21,166 bases of DNA from Hypsibius dujardini. Taxonomy: Eukaryota; Tardigrada; Eutardigrada; Parachela; Hypsibiidae. The DNA is taken from positions 1 to 21,166 of the forward strand of contig LRSR01014909.1 in the NCBI GenBank assembly GCA_001579985.1, in the 5' to 3' direction. The position numbers and the translations under genes were made by a program. Positions 7,739 through 15,735 of this stretch are shown here, piece by piece. Position 1 is the stretch's first letter; each line of letters starts with the position of its first letter. The notes under the pieces are model-generated. The model saw only the letters and a program-made list of their open reading frames with translations, had not been told where the DNA came from and did not search any database.

Positions 7739-10103
7739 ATGGACGCTGCCCAGTGGCATGATTATTTACGGACCTTCATACAAATGAGGTTGCCAATACC
7801 AAGCGCTACATTGAGTGAAGCCAGCAGCGTTGCGTCCCTTTCAGCGGCAGGAAAAAGGAGCGTCAGTCAGACGAGTTTGGACTCTCGCCGCAGCCACAGC
7901 AGCGTGACAAGTTGGTTCCGGACGCTTTTACCAACTGCGCGGAGTTCCCACTCGCCATCTTCAACCTCACCAGACACATCTACGGAACTGCAGGTAAAAG
8001 CATGCCAACCGCAACTAAGTTTCATCAAGAGTTGACCTAAAAGTAAAAGATAAAAATGCATGACACTCAGTGGCGCGCCGAGCTTTGGTTTAAGGGGGGG
8101 GGTGTTGTTATTTTTTCCAAAATTCGTTTTTTGTTGTATCCGAAATATTTCCGATTGAACGTAAGGGGGGGGGAGTATTGCATGACAATTCTTCATCATG
8201 GTGTTTTTTCTCTAAATGGGGGACCCTTAGGGCACTTTTTTTACTTTCGAGGGGGGGGGGGGTTTAGATCAACAAAACACCCCCCGTCGGCGCGCCACTG
8301 ATAACACTAGAAACAGGGACGAAACTTAATTCAATTATTCCGTTTCTCGGCAAAACACACGATGCAGGCATTTTTAGTCATTAAAAACGTTTCATTTTTA
8401 TAAACGTTCCTGGCACTCGTAGCCAAATTCCAGCTGCTCATAAACTAATCAGCTGTTTAATTAGCCTTTTGCCAATCCTTACAAGGAAATGAGATCATTC
8501 TGGACTGCGAATTTCTTTATATCTGTTTGCTGTTACCGATGCACTGTTGCCTGGTCTCTTCGACTCCGTCGAGAAAATCGGCAGAGAACCAGAACTACTA
8601 TTTTAAATTAAATAAAGCTAACCAGTGGTAGTATATAGAGGGCGCTGTCTATGTTACTGAAACATGTATTAATTGATTATTTGATTTTGAACGGACTGAT
8701 CGATTGGATAAACGCAGAGACCAGGCAAAAGTGCATCGGTAACAGCAAACACATATAAAGGAATCCACCGTCCAGAGTGGTACTTCATTTTCCTTGTTAG
8801 GTGAAACCGCTGTTGGATGCTGATGATATATCCAGGCCTGATATTGTGAACAAGTTCCTGAAGTGGAGCATCAACCGCTTGATTGCCAGTTACCGGAAGC
8901 AACCCTCGGAGAAGCCCTTATCATCGCGTGAGTACCTTCTGGCATTTCAAAACAAAACGACAATATCACCCGAAGAAAAGGTCGCCCTTGAAGAATGGTT
9001 GACCGCGCTGCGACCGCTCTGCGACCGCTCTCCCCGCTGCCGCCACTCACGTCCCCGCTCGAAGGCGCAAACTGGGCGACTTTGATGGGACTCTTTTTGT
9101 TGGATCAAATGGAAATTGAATTCGGAGATTTTGACTTGTAAGTAAATCGACATCTAAGTACGAGGTGAAACTTATAAATCGGCCACCCGGCCAACTTTAT
9201 TCTTTTCCCTGGCGTTTCTTATGTTATGAAGACAACAATCACTCTGTAACATCGGATACGGAGTCCCGGTATGTAGGGGCGCCACCGTTTCTTATGAACA
9301 GTGCATGTCCAGACTACTAGCAACTTGAGCGCCCCCTTGGCCGATTATAAATCGATTTTGGGGGTTGGCCGATTTAGAAGTTTTCCCTCGTACTGTCCAC
9401 GTTTAGTTTAGCTATCGCGCATATTAGTCGTATTCCGGTGGTATTCAGAGTTCACTCTTAAGAAAAGGGCTGACGCTGCGATCGTCAGTGAAAGAGATAA
9501 AAAAAATTAAGGTTGTAAAAAAACTATCAAAAACGACATGAGCGAAGAAATATGTTGAGCCGCGCGTGTCAAAACCAACGGCTGTGAATAGAACTGTACT
9601 GTACTGCCGCGTTAGCTTCGCGCACCTGTAGCGCCACCCCGGGCGACTTTCCCTCCACTCCGTGTGTTATTGCCCGGGCAGTATATACTGAAAATGCTGT
9701 GTTTGTTGCGCGAATCTAACGCGGCAGTACAGTACTATAACTCTGTTATTTATTTGCCAGGCTCGAATTCATGCGGAAGGCCTGCCAGGACTACATGGAG
9801 GGCGCCATCGGCCGCAGCAGTGCAGATTTAGAGTACCGCGTGAAAACCCGAAAAGACCTGTGGATGGAGATCGTGGCCTATCCCGGCATAGTGGGGAGCT
9901 CCTACAATCCGGATCGCTACGTGCGGTTTTTGGAGTCTTTGCAGAAACGTCTGTCGGCCGCCGAGTTCTCCGTGGTCACGACGCTGGATGGTGGCTCCAC
10001 CACGCCCGAGATCCTAGTCCAGGAGAAGGCCGGCTCTCAGCTGGGAGAGGCCGTCAAAAGGATAAAAGAGAGAAAGACCACGACGAATGATCCTCCTGTC
10101 TAA
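7739..10103 (+). CDS. Unrecognised 3-exon gene with a frameshifting 11-bp duplication in exon 2
   Basis: Exons are 7739-7993, 8801-9137 and 9761-10103, with donors CAG|GTAAAA and TT|GTAAGT and acceptors TTGTTAG and TTTGCCAG. The start context is CCAAGATGG. Exon 1 encodes WHDYLRTFIQM followed by a Ser-rich, probably disordered segment (residues about 24-80). Exon 2 encodes a helical domain (PDIVNKFLKWSINRLI, SPEEKVALEEWL). Exon 3 continues with helices (MRKACQDYMEGAIG, PDRYVRFLESLQKRL) and ends in a basic tail. Exon 2 starts in the frame of exon 1, but exon 3 is open only in the frame reached after 9030. The switch coincides with a perfect tandem 11-bp duplication at 9008-9029. Read literally the product stops at 9085 (179 aa). 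With one copy it would be 307 aa. I do not recognise the family. Gene, allele or assembly error cannot be told apart here. Confidence 0.7.
8068..8300. mobile_element. hAT-like MITE, 233 bp, 8-bp target duplication
   Basis: The termini are CAGTGGCGCGCCGA and, reverse-complemented from the right end, CAGTGGCGCGCCGA. Flanks are ATGACACT (8060-8067) and ATAACACT (8301-8308), which match at 7 of 8 positions, as expected for a hAT insertion. The interior is non-coding and carries long G runs near 8094, 8164 and 8251. It lies in intron 1 of the 7739 gene. Confidence 0.8.
8478..8801. repeat. Large imperfect inverted repeat ending at the exon 2 splice acceptor
   Basis: The left arm (8478-8558) and right arm (8717-8801) are complementary over about 80 bp with some mismatches. 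The core TTTGCTGTTACCGATGCACT is shared exactly. The right arm ends in TTCCTTGTTAGG, so its terminus is the polypyrimidine tract and AG of the 8801 acceptor. The loop (8559-8716) is AT-rich and non-coding. It may be a MITE or an inverted duplication of the intron end. No clear target duplication is seen. Confidence 0.7.
9161..9390. mobile_element. TA-flanked MITE, 230 bp
   Basis: The left end is TA|CGAGGTGAAACTTATAAA and continues ATCGGCCACCC. The reverse complement of the right end is TA|CGAGGGAAAACTTCTAAA followed by ATCGGCCAACCC. The TA dinucleotides lie at 9159-9160 and 9391-9392. A TA duplication with inverted ends of about 28 bp fits a Tc1/mariner-type non-autonomous element. It sits 23 bp after the exon 2 donor. 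Confidence 0.75.
9599..9732. mobile_element. TA-flanked MITE, 134 bp
   Basis: Both ends read CTGTACTGCCGCGTTAG inwards, with one mismatch before a shared TTCGCGC. TA flanks lie at 9597-9598 and 9733-9734. It ends 28 bp before exon 3 and is unrelated in sequence to the element at 9161-9390. Confidence 0.75.
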
Positions 10104-10284
10104 TACATGTTCCTAAAAAGTACCCGACGTCTGAGTAAAGCTGCTTTTGTTGTAGCCCAGATTTTGGTGATTTACCAAGGCTGCTCGCACACTTCACACA
10201 AATGGCAAAATAGAATTAAAGGTTCGAATGAACCCACAATTCGTACTGTAGCTGATTGAATACCAGCCTCCATCCATCACGTTG

Positions 10285-10364
10285 TTCGTCTGTCTGTCTG
10301 CCTGTCTGTCTCTCTGTCTGTCTCTCTGTCTGTCTGTCTGTCTGTCTCTCTGTCCCTCTGTCTC

Positions 10365-10427
<63 letters not shown>

Positions 10428-10430
10428 GCT
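10285..10430. repeat. (TCTG)n / (TC)n microsatellite
   Basis: Imperfect TCTG tetranucleotides interrupted by TCTC end in a pure TC run. It gives long spurious ORFs on both strands (RQTD-type and CLSV-type repeats) that are not genes. It lies about 180 bp downstream of the stop at 10103. Confidence 0.95.
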
Positions 10431-10464
10431 GGTCCACTGACAAGTGAGTTCCATTGTTGGTAGG

Positions 10465-10629
10465 TCAGGTGGTGTGGTTGGGAAATCGGGGTTTTGGATG
10501 TTGAGGTGATGCGTGCTGGGGGTGATACGTCAAGTTTTGCTGCTGATAGAAAGAGTTGTCCTGCTGGAACGATGTGTTGCTGCTGCGTTGAGGAGGATTC
10601 GGCTGCAAGTTGATGTCCGTCGGTGTGCT
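10465..10629 (-). CDS. Possible orphan C-terminal coding exon, Gln/Asn/Pro-rich
   Basis: On the minus strand, an acceptor-like TTACAG at 10630 opens a frame reading STPTDINLQPNPPQ, then a Gln-rich stretch (FQQDNSFYQQQN), and ends FPNHTT-stop at 10465. Upstream, a consensus donor CCTCG|GTGAGT at 10722 would give a 92-nt intron, the same length as one intron of the two-TM gene. Another acceptor (CTTCAG at 10641) opens a different frame, so the reading is uncertain. Any upstream exons would lie in the repeat island. Low-complexity sequence can mimic this. Confidence 0.2.
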   Translation of the reverse strand, partial: STPTDINLQPNPPQRSSNTSFQQDNSFYQQQNLTYHPQHASPQHPKPRFPNHTT

Positions 10630-10764
10630 CTGTAACTACCCTGAAGACCCACGAGTACTCGAGATGGGTAAAATGCGGAAATGGTGCGACGGTCCGGAGT
10701 CCGGGCAGTGAGAGAACTCACCGAGGCCAACCGGAACTTATGAAATGAAACTGAAGAACACTAA

Positions 10765-11205
10765 CAAGGGGTTGGTGGGCGCTTCGCCGCCAGAGTGAAC
10801 AAGTCTTATAATATCAATCAATAGCTGTGACTTTAACCTACCTATTAATACCAGAAGCTAATCCGGAGCTTGCAAAACAAGATCACAATTTCCATGATTC
10901 ACACGCTTCTCCTCCTGCAACAACTGAAGAACTGATAATGCAAAACAAGCCATTGATTGGCCGATTGTTTTGTTTTGTTTTGCTCATTAACCATTTCTTA
11001 ATTTAAAACATTCAATCAATCAATTGGATGGTGTGCATTATCAGTTGTTCAGTTGTGGAAAAGGGGGGACGTATGAATCATGCAAATTGTAATCTTGTTT
11101 TGCAAGCTCCGGATTAGTTTTTGGTTGGGTAGGTTAAAGTCACAGCTATCGATTGATATTATAAGATTTGCTCACTCTGGCGGCGAAGCGCCCACCAACC
11201 CCTTG
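10765..11205. mobile_element. 441-bp MITE with long arms and TAA target duplication
   Basis: The element begins CAAGGGGTTGGTGGGCGC and ends with the exact inverse. The arms stay complementary for roughly 190 bp with scattered mismatches, so the whole unit can fold into a hairpin. TAA flanks both ends (10762-10764 and 11206-11208). A TAA/TTA duplication is typical of PIF/Harbinger elements, and I infer that affiliation from it alone. No transposase frame is present. Confidence 0.85.
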
Positions 11206-11440
11206 TAAGTACGAGTAAGGATAGCAGATAGTAGGAGCATGTGGAAACAGTGACTGCCGTCCGTAACAGATGATGTTGCATTGGATTACGGGCTGCTGAG
11301 TGTGGTACTGAAACGAGGCGAGTTGTTGATTTCTTTTGTGGGTTGTCTCTGCAGTGGAGACGATTTTGAGAGATTTCTTATACTTCTTTTGAAAGTGATA
11401 ATTTGAGGCTTGTATAGGCGTAAAAAATGTTTATTTCTTT

Positions 11441-11743
11441 TAGAGCTGTGCGCGGTTACGAAAACTGGATCCGCGAACCGCACCGCGAAAACCGCAAATT
11501 TTATCAGAATTTGTCTCGATTAATGTACAAGAACAAAATGTAGTCCGCCTTATCCGATTTGAGACTAGACCGCTCATCGTCAATCACAAAACCGGACTTG
11601 TTAAACAACCGCTCACTCGCTACACTGCCGGCTGGTGTCACCAAATACTTCTTCGCTAATTTGGCCGGGCCAGGTAATTGTCTCTCGTTTGCCTTCCAGA
11701 ATTCAGTTCGCTGGTTTGCGGCGGTGCGGTTTGCACACCTCTA
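11441..11743 (-). mobile_element. Internally deleted hAT element retaining the transposase C-terminal domain
   Basis: The minus strand from 11704 to 11504 encodes 66 residues and a stop. Features are FWKANE, LAKKYL, then SVASERLFNKSG and a final ADYILFLYINRDK. This is the order of the hAT C-terminal dimerisation domain (Dimer_Tnp_hAT), in which A-SERLFS-G is the hallmark. The ends are TAGAGCTGTGC (11441) and, inverted from 11743, TAGAGGTGTGC. The 8-bp flanks ATTTCTTT and ACTTCTTG match at 6 of 8. The BED finger and catalytic regions are absent, so it is a non-autonomous relic. Confidence 0.85.
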
Positions 11744-12203
11744 ACTTCTTGTATGTTAGTGTGGTAAATTAAATCAAATCCGATTGTGAATAAACTTCCA
11801 ACAATCAAACAATCAAACATTGAAGTCTACGAACAAGACAGTAGTGTGCTTCTGGAACTTTGGATTTTTTTTCCGGCAAGACTAGAGCTCGCCGGCAGAT
11901 GAAATTTTTTTTCTAAAATCTAAAAAATTTATACGCTATTTGAAAACCAAATTCAGGCTGATCGGCGTGAGCGCTTGCGTTCCGATCCCTTGTCAGTTAA
12001 GTAATCGGCCGATACGCTCCCATCGGCAAATGTTTTTGATCCACAAACAGCGAATCCAGTGACAACAGCGACCATCAAGTCTCACAGAATTCCGGTCAAC
12101 TCACCGGTCCGGTGAGGCGGCGGAGCGGGACATCCGACCCACATAGCGGGAACAAAATGAGCTACTGGATGAGAGGGTTTAGATATGTGTACAGTATTTG
12201 TAT
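11744..12203. other. Intergenic region between two mobile elements
   Basis: No gene is supported. The minus strand near 12110 has a consensus donor (GGACCG|GTGAGT) preceded by a short open stretch, which might be a remnant exon, but no acceptor or family resemblance backs it. Confidence 0.3.
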
Positions 12204-13535
12204 CGGAATGGCTATTTTACCCCCCCCCCTTTTGGGGCCGAATAGATCCCCGGCTATTTTACCCCTCCCTGAATACACAAGGAGGGGCCCAATAGCACCC
12301 CAGCTATTTTAACCCTCCCTAGGGCCGAATAGATCCCCGACTATTTTACCCCTCCCTAGAAACTATTTTACCCCTCCCGTCCGCTGTCTGTCTGTCCGTT
12401 TACTCTCCGTCTGCTGTCTGTCTGTCCATCCGTTGCCCGTCTGTCCGTTGTTTACACCTCCACTCGCCCGTCCGTTTATTTTCCGTCCGCTATCTGTCCC
12501 TCCGTTAACTTTCCGTTCGTTGTCTGTCAGTTCGATGTCTGTCCGTTCGTTTATTTTCCGTCTGTTGTCTGTCTGTCCGTTGTCCGTCCGTCCGTTGTCC
12601 GCCTTTCCGTTTTCCGTACGTCTGTTCTCCGTCCGTCCGTTGTTCGTCTGTCCTTCGTTGTCCGTCTGTCATCTGTCCATCCGTTGTCGGTCTGTCCACT
12701 ATCTGCCTGATCGTTGTCTGTCTGTCCTTTTTCTGTCTTTCCGTTGCCCTTACGTCTAATGTCTGTCTGTTGCCTGTCTTTTCCGCCGATTCACTGTCCG
12801 TCCGATGCAAGTCTGTTTGCTGCCTGTCTCCTCGTTATCTGTCCGTCCGTTGTTCGTAAGTCTGTTGTCCGGCCGTCCGTCCCTCCGTTGTCCGTCCGTC
12901 CGGACAACAGACGGACGGAGGAATGGGCTACGAAGGGACGGACAGCGGACAGACGAACGGAAGAAGAGCAGACGAACGAACAACGGACGGGCGAAGCACG
13001 AACGGACGGACGAAAGGACAGACGGGCGGACAACGGACGGACGGAGGAACGGAGGGACGGAGGGAAGGACAACGGACGAACGAACGGACGAAGAGCGGAC
13101 GGAAGGACGGAAGGACGGACGACGGACGGTCGGATGAACGGACGGATGGACGAAGAACAGGCGGACGGAGGGACGGAAGGACGGATAACAGACAGACAGA
13201 GAACTGGCGGACTCACAACAGACGGACGGACAGACAGACAACAGACGGACGGACGGACGGACGGACGGACGGACGGACGGACAACAGAAAGAGGGAAAGC
13301 AAACAGACAGGCAACGGACGGGAGGGTAAAATAGTTTCCAGAGAGTGGTAAAATAATCTGGGATCTATTGGGCCCTAGGGAGGGGTAAAATAGCCGGGGT
13401 GCTATTAAACCTCTCGTTGTGTATTCAAGGAGGGGTAAAATAGCCAGGGTTCTATTGGGCCCGAGGGAGGGGTAAAATAGCCGGGGTGCTATTGGGCCCC
13501 ACACACTACAAGGGAGGGGTAAAATAGCTGTAGCC
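12204..13535. mobile_element. Foldback element, 1332 bp, with 9-bp target duplication
   Basis: A perfect direct repeat TATTTGTAT flanks the unit (12195-12203 and 13536-13544). Both outer arms carry several copies of CTATTTTACCCCTCCCT facing inwards from the left and its complement AGGGAGGGGTAAAATAG on the right, separated by CCGGGGTGCTATTGGGCC-like spacers. The core switches strand composition at TCCGGA near 12900. The left half is GTCCGTCTGTCC-like repeats and the right half their complement (ACGGACAGACGG), making a giant imperfect palindrome. Nine-base duplications and repetitive arms are typical of Drosophila FB-type and Mutator-like foldback elements. It has no transposase; the long ORFs inside are repeat artefacts. 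Confidence 0.85.
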
Positions 13536-13544
13536 TATTTGTAT

Positions 13545-14020
13545 TGTGTGTGTTATTAGCGAGCCAATGGAAAATCATAAAATGACGCATAAAACACCTA
13601 AAAATATAGAGACAGTGTGCATGATTACGATCACATGCATATTCGTTAAAGAACAGTTAAGTTAGGGAAGTCATGTCGTGAAGTTACCACGAAACAACAA
13701 AAATTGGCGGGGGGGGGGGGAAACGAGAAGTGTGCCCGCGCAGTTTCAACACATTCGCATAACCTGAGAACCTGAAAAAGGGTTGGCAGTTCGGCATTCA
13801 TGCGCTAACAGGGTATTGCAGCACATCAACCCCTGCCGTACCTTCATATGGCAATCGCCAGTCTACTGAGCTATTGAAAATGTCCACGCGAGACTGCGAT
13901 AGAACAACGAGTGATGGCTCGGAAAATGAGTTGGGAGTTGGGTGCTTAAATGACAAATCAGGTAGTATGTAAAATTGTCCAATTTCATAAATTTGTGTCG
14001 TCAATCACAACATCCCCGAA
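13545..14020. other. Region upstream of the GPCR pseudogene
   Basis: There is no gene. A G run lies at about 13709-13720. This may be the former promoter of the decayed receptor, but I could not align it convincingly with 1-199. Confidence 0.4.
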
Positions 14021-14689
14021 ATGAATAACTTCACGACGACCAACGCCACAATCCGGTACTCCAATTCATACTAATTGAAAAACATATTGCGGCGCTACTT
14101 TGCGTTCCACTTATGAAAATCATTCATCATGATTACTCCCGGACCTACGAGATCTTCGGAATCATCCTCATCCCAATCGCCGTTGGTGGGTTCCTCGGAA
14201 GCACCGGGTGCAGGAGAACCATCTGGAAAGGCCATACTTGGTAAAAAAGACTCCTCCAACCTTCTGTTCGTTAATCGTTGTCTGGCAATCTTAATCTTCT
14301 TTGGGCTCGTCTGTTCCTTCAACAACTACACAGAAATAGTCCAGCGAGGCAGTTTTCTAGCTCGTCCATCAACTCCATCAGCATGACGTTGACCTTTCAG
14401 AATGTCTTTAATCTAATTGAATTCTCATGATCAAGTCATGGCTTCTTCAATGGCATTTTCCCGATTCATAATGGAAGCCTTTGTCGTTTTTTTTTTCATC
14501 CGTAAAGGTCATCTGCCGTATGAAACTCAAGCTCTCATGAAAGTGGAGATTCCAATCACGAAGATCGCCTTTATCACGTGCGCGACATTTTTCGCCTGCT
14601 CCTCATCGATGGCAACCTATAAAGTGTGGGGACGATTGCGGCAGGAGCTTCAGTCAACCTTGCGCATTTCATTAAACTATTTTTGGTAG
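14021..14689 (+). pseudogene. Class A GPCR pseudogene, paralogue of the 200-3150 gene
   Basis: ATGAATAACTTCACG at 14021 resembles the start of the intact gene, but a stop follows after 17 codons. The homology resumes at 14131 (YSRTYEIFGIILIPIAVGGF, close to the TM1 region of the intact receptor), stops at 14242, and continues in another frame (LLFVNRCLAILIFFGLVC for TM2, then YTEIVQRGSFLA). TM3, TM4 and most of TM5 are missing. A TM6-to-ECL3 fragment persists at 14550-14689 (ITKIAFITCATFFACS, then RLRQELQSTLRISLNYFW), and the TM7 exon was not found. Stops, frameshifts and the internal deletion rule out a working receptor. Confidence 0.9.
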
Positions 14690-14765
14690 AAAGGTGAGAG
14701 CGACCTGTACGGAACTGTGCATGTCATTTCCAGCTCTTCAGTCCGGATCCTTACTCTATCCCGCA

Positions 14766-15345
14766 GATCTAACAGCAACTGGGGCTCTTCTACGGCGGAT
14801 AATCAACCGGAAACTGGCTGCGGAGAAGTGTGTCAAGAGGAAGACCCACCTCCTTTCTGAGAAGTAAGTTGCTCAGCACGGTTCCGTGGCGGTTGGAGCA
14901 CTTGAAAGGAAGCAAGTGACGATACATCGTTTTCATGGATGAGGCGTAGTGTAACATGTCCCACGTGAATGGTCGGCGGCAAATATATTTTAAGTTCCGG
15001 GAACAGGAGTTCTCAAAGTTAGCTGAAATAATGCCGAAAAACGTATTTCCGAGGAGTCATGTTTGTTGCAGGAATCTCTGCCCGAGGCCCTACCGCAAAT
15101 TGCTTTTTCTCCCCGCACGAAAGTCAGTTCTGACTTTTATGTAAAGCATGACCTGAAGCCGCTGTTCAAAAAGGACATTCTTATGCTGTACGGGACGTAA
15201 ACTGGCCCTCAAATTCTCCAGATCTCAGTTCGATTAATTATTCTATCAATAGTAATTTTAAACGCCATTTGTGGTAGCGTAAAGCGAAAAGATTGGCCGT
15301 TCTGATTCGTGAAGTGCGTCGGGAGTGGTCAAAGATTGACGTTGG
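14766..15345 (+). mobile_element. Broken Tc1/mariner-superfamily transposase
   Basis: Pieces in order on the plus strand: RRIINRKLA, then CVKRKTHLLSEK (14766-14864), which resembles the region before the catalytic domain. FMDEA follows near 14932, where the first catalytic Asp lies in the usual F-DE context. GISARGPT (about 15070-15093) comes after a frameshift, then DFYVKHDLKPLFKKDILMLY, and NWPSNSPDLSSINYS near 15200-15245, the family's W-P-SPDL-P-DY signature with a degenerate end. EVRREWSKI closes it near 15340. Several stops and frame changes occur, and the segment with the second catalytic Asp is deleted. Termini were not identified. Confidence 0.75.
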
Positions 15346-15735
15346 TTTGTGTGTTCGGACTCACCAATCTTAGCTGAAACGAGCTCGTATGGTTTAGGAG
15401 AACCACGGCCTTCAGATAGAACACCTGTTGTAATTTTTGAACTGCGAGAACTTAAAAGTATTACCTCGTACTAGTACTCTATCCAAATATAAATCTTCTT
15501 TTCCAGTCAACTGGTACTCATTAGTCAGTAGTGAATTAAGTCGTTGTCAGCCTCTACGGCAGCAGACAGACACGACAGCAAAGAGAACCCACAACCCTTC
15601 GTAAAAGAACAATGACCCCTCGCCAAAAAGGAAACGGGCAAGAGGCATCGCAACAACCGTTAGAACACAAACAAGGTCCGACAAAACGTGAAAGAGCCTG
15701 TTAATCCTTCTCGCAATTTGGCGCACCCCGCACAT
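15346..15735. other. 3' flank of the PNUTS homologue
   Basis: This lies between the transposase relic and the minus-strand stop at 15736. It probably includes the PNUTS 3' UTR. No conserved ORF was found. Confidence 0.4.

Noticed and set aside
8928-8980. Internal intron in exon 2 of the 7739 gene (GTGAGT to AAAAG)
   Set aside because: The frame is open across it, and splicing there would reach a stop within three codons.
10194-10454. ORFs of RQTD-type and CLSV-type repeats
   Set aside because: Pure products of the TCTG microsatellite.
12433-13504. Several long ORFs on both strands inside the foldback element
   Set aside because: They are translations of GTCC/GTCT repeats (RTDGRT-type and SVRPSV-type low complexity), overlap on both strands and show no domain.
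14800-14867. C-terminal tail of the GPCR pseudogene (RKLAAEKCVKRKTHLL)
   Set aside because: The basic pattern recalled a receptor tail, but the following FMDEA, GISARG and NSPDL blocks show it belongs to a Tc1/mariner transposase.
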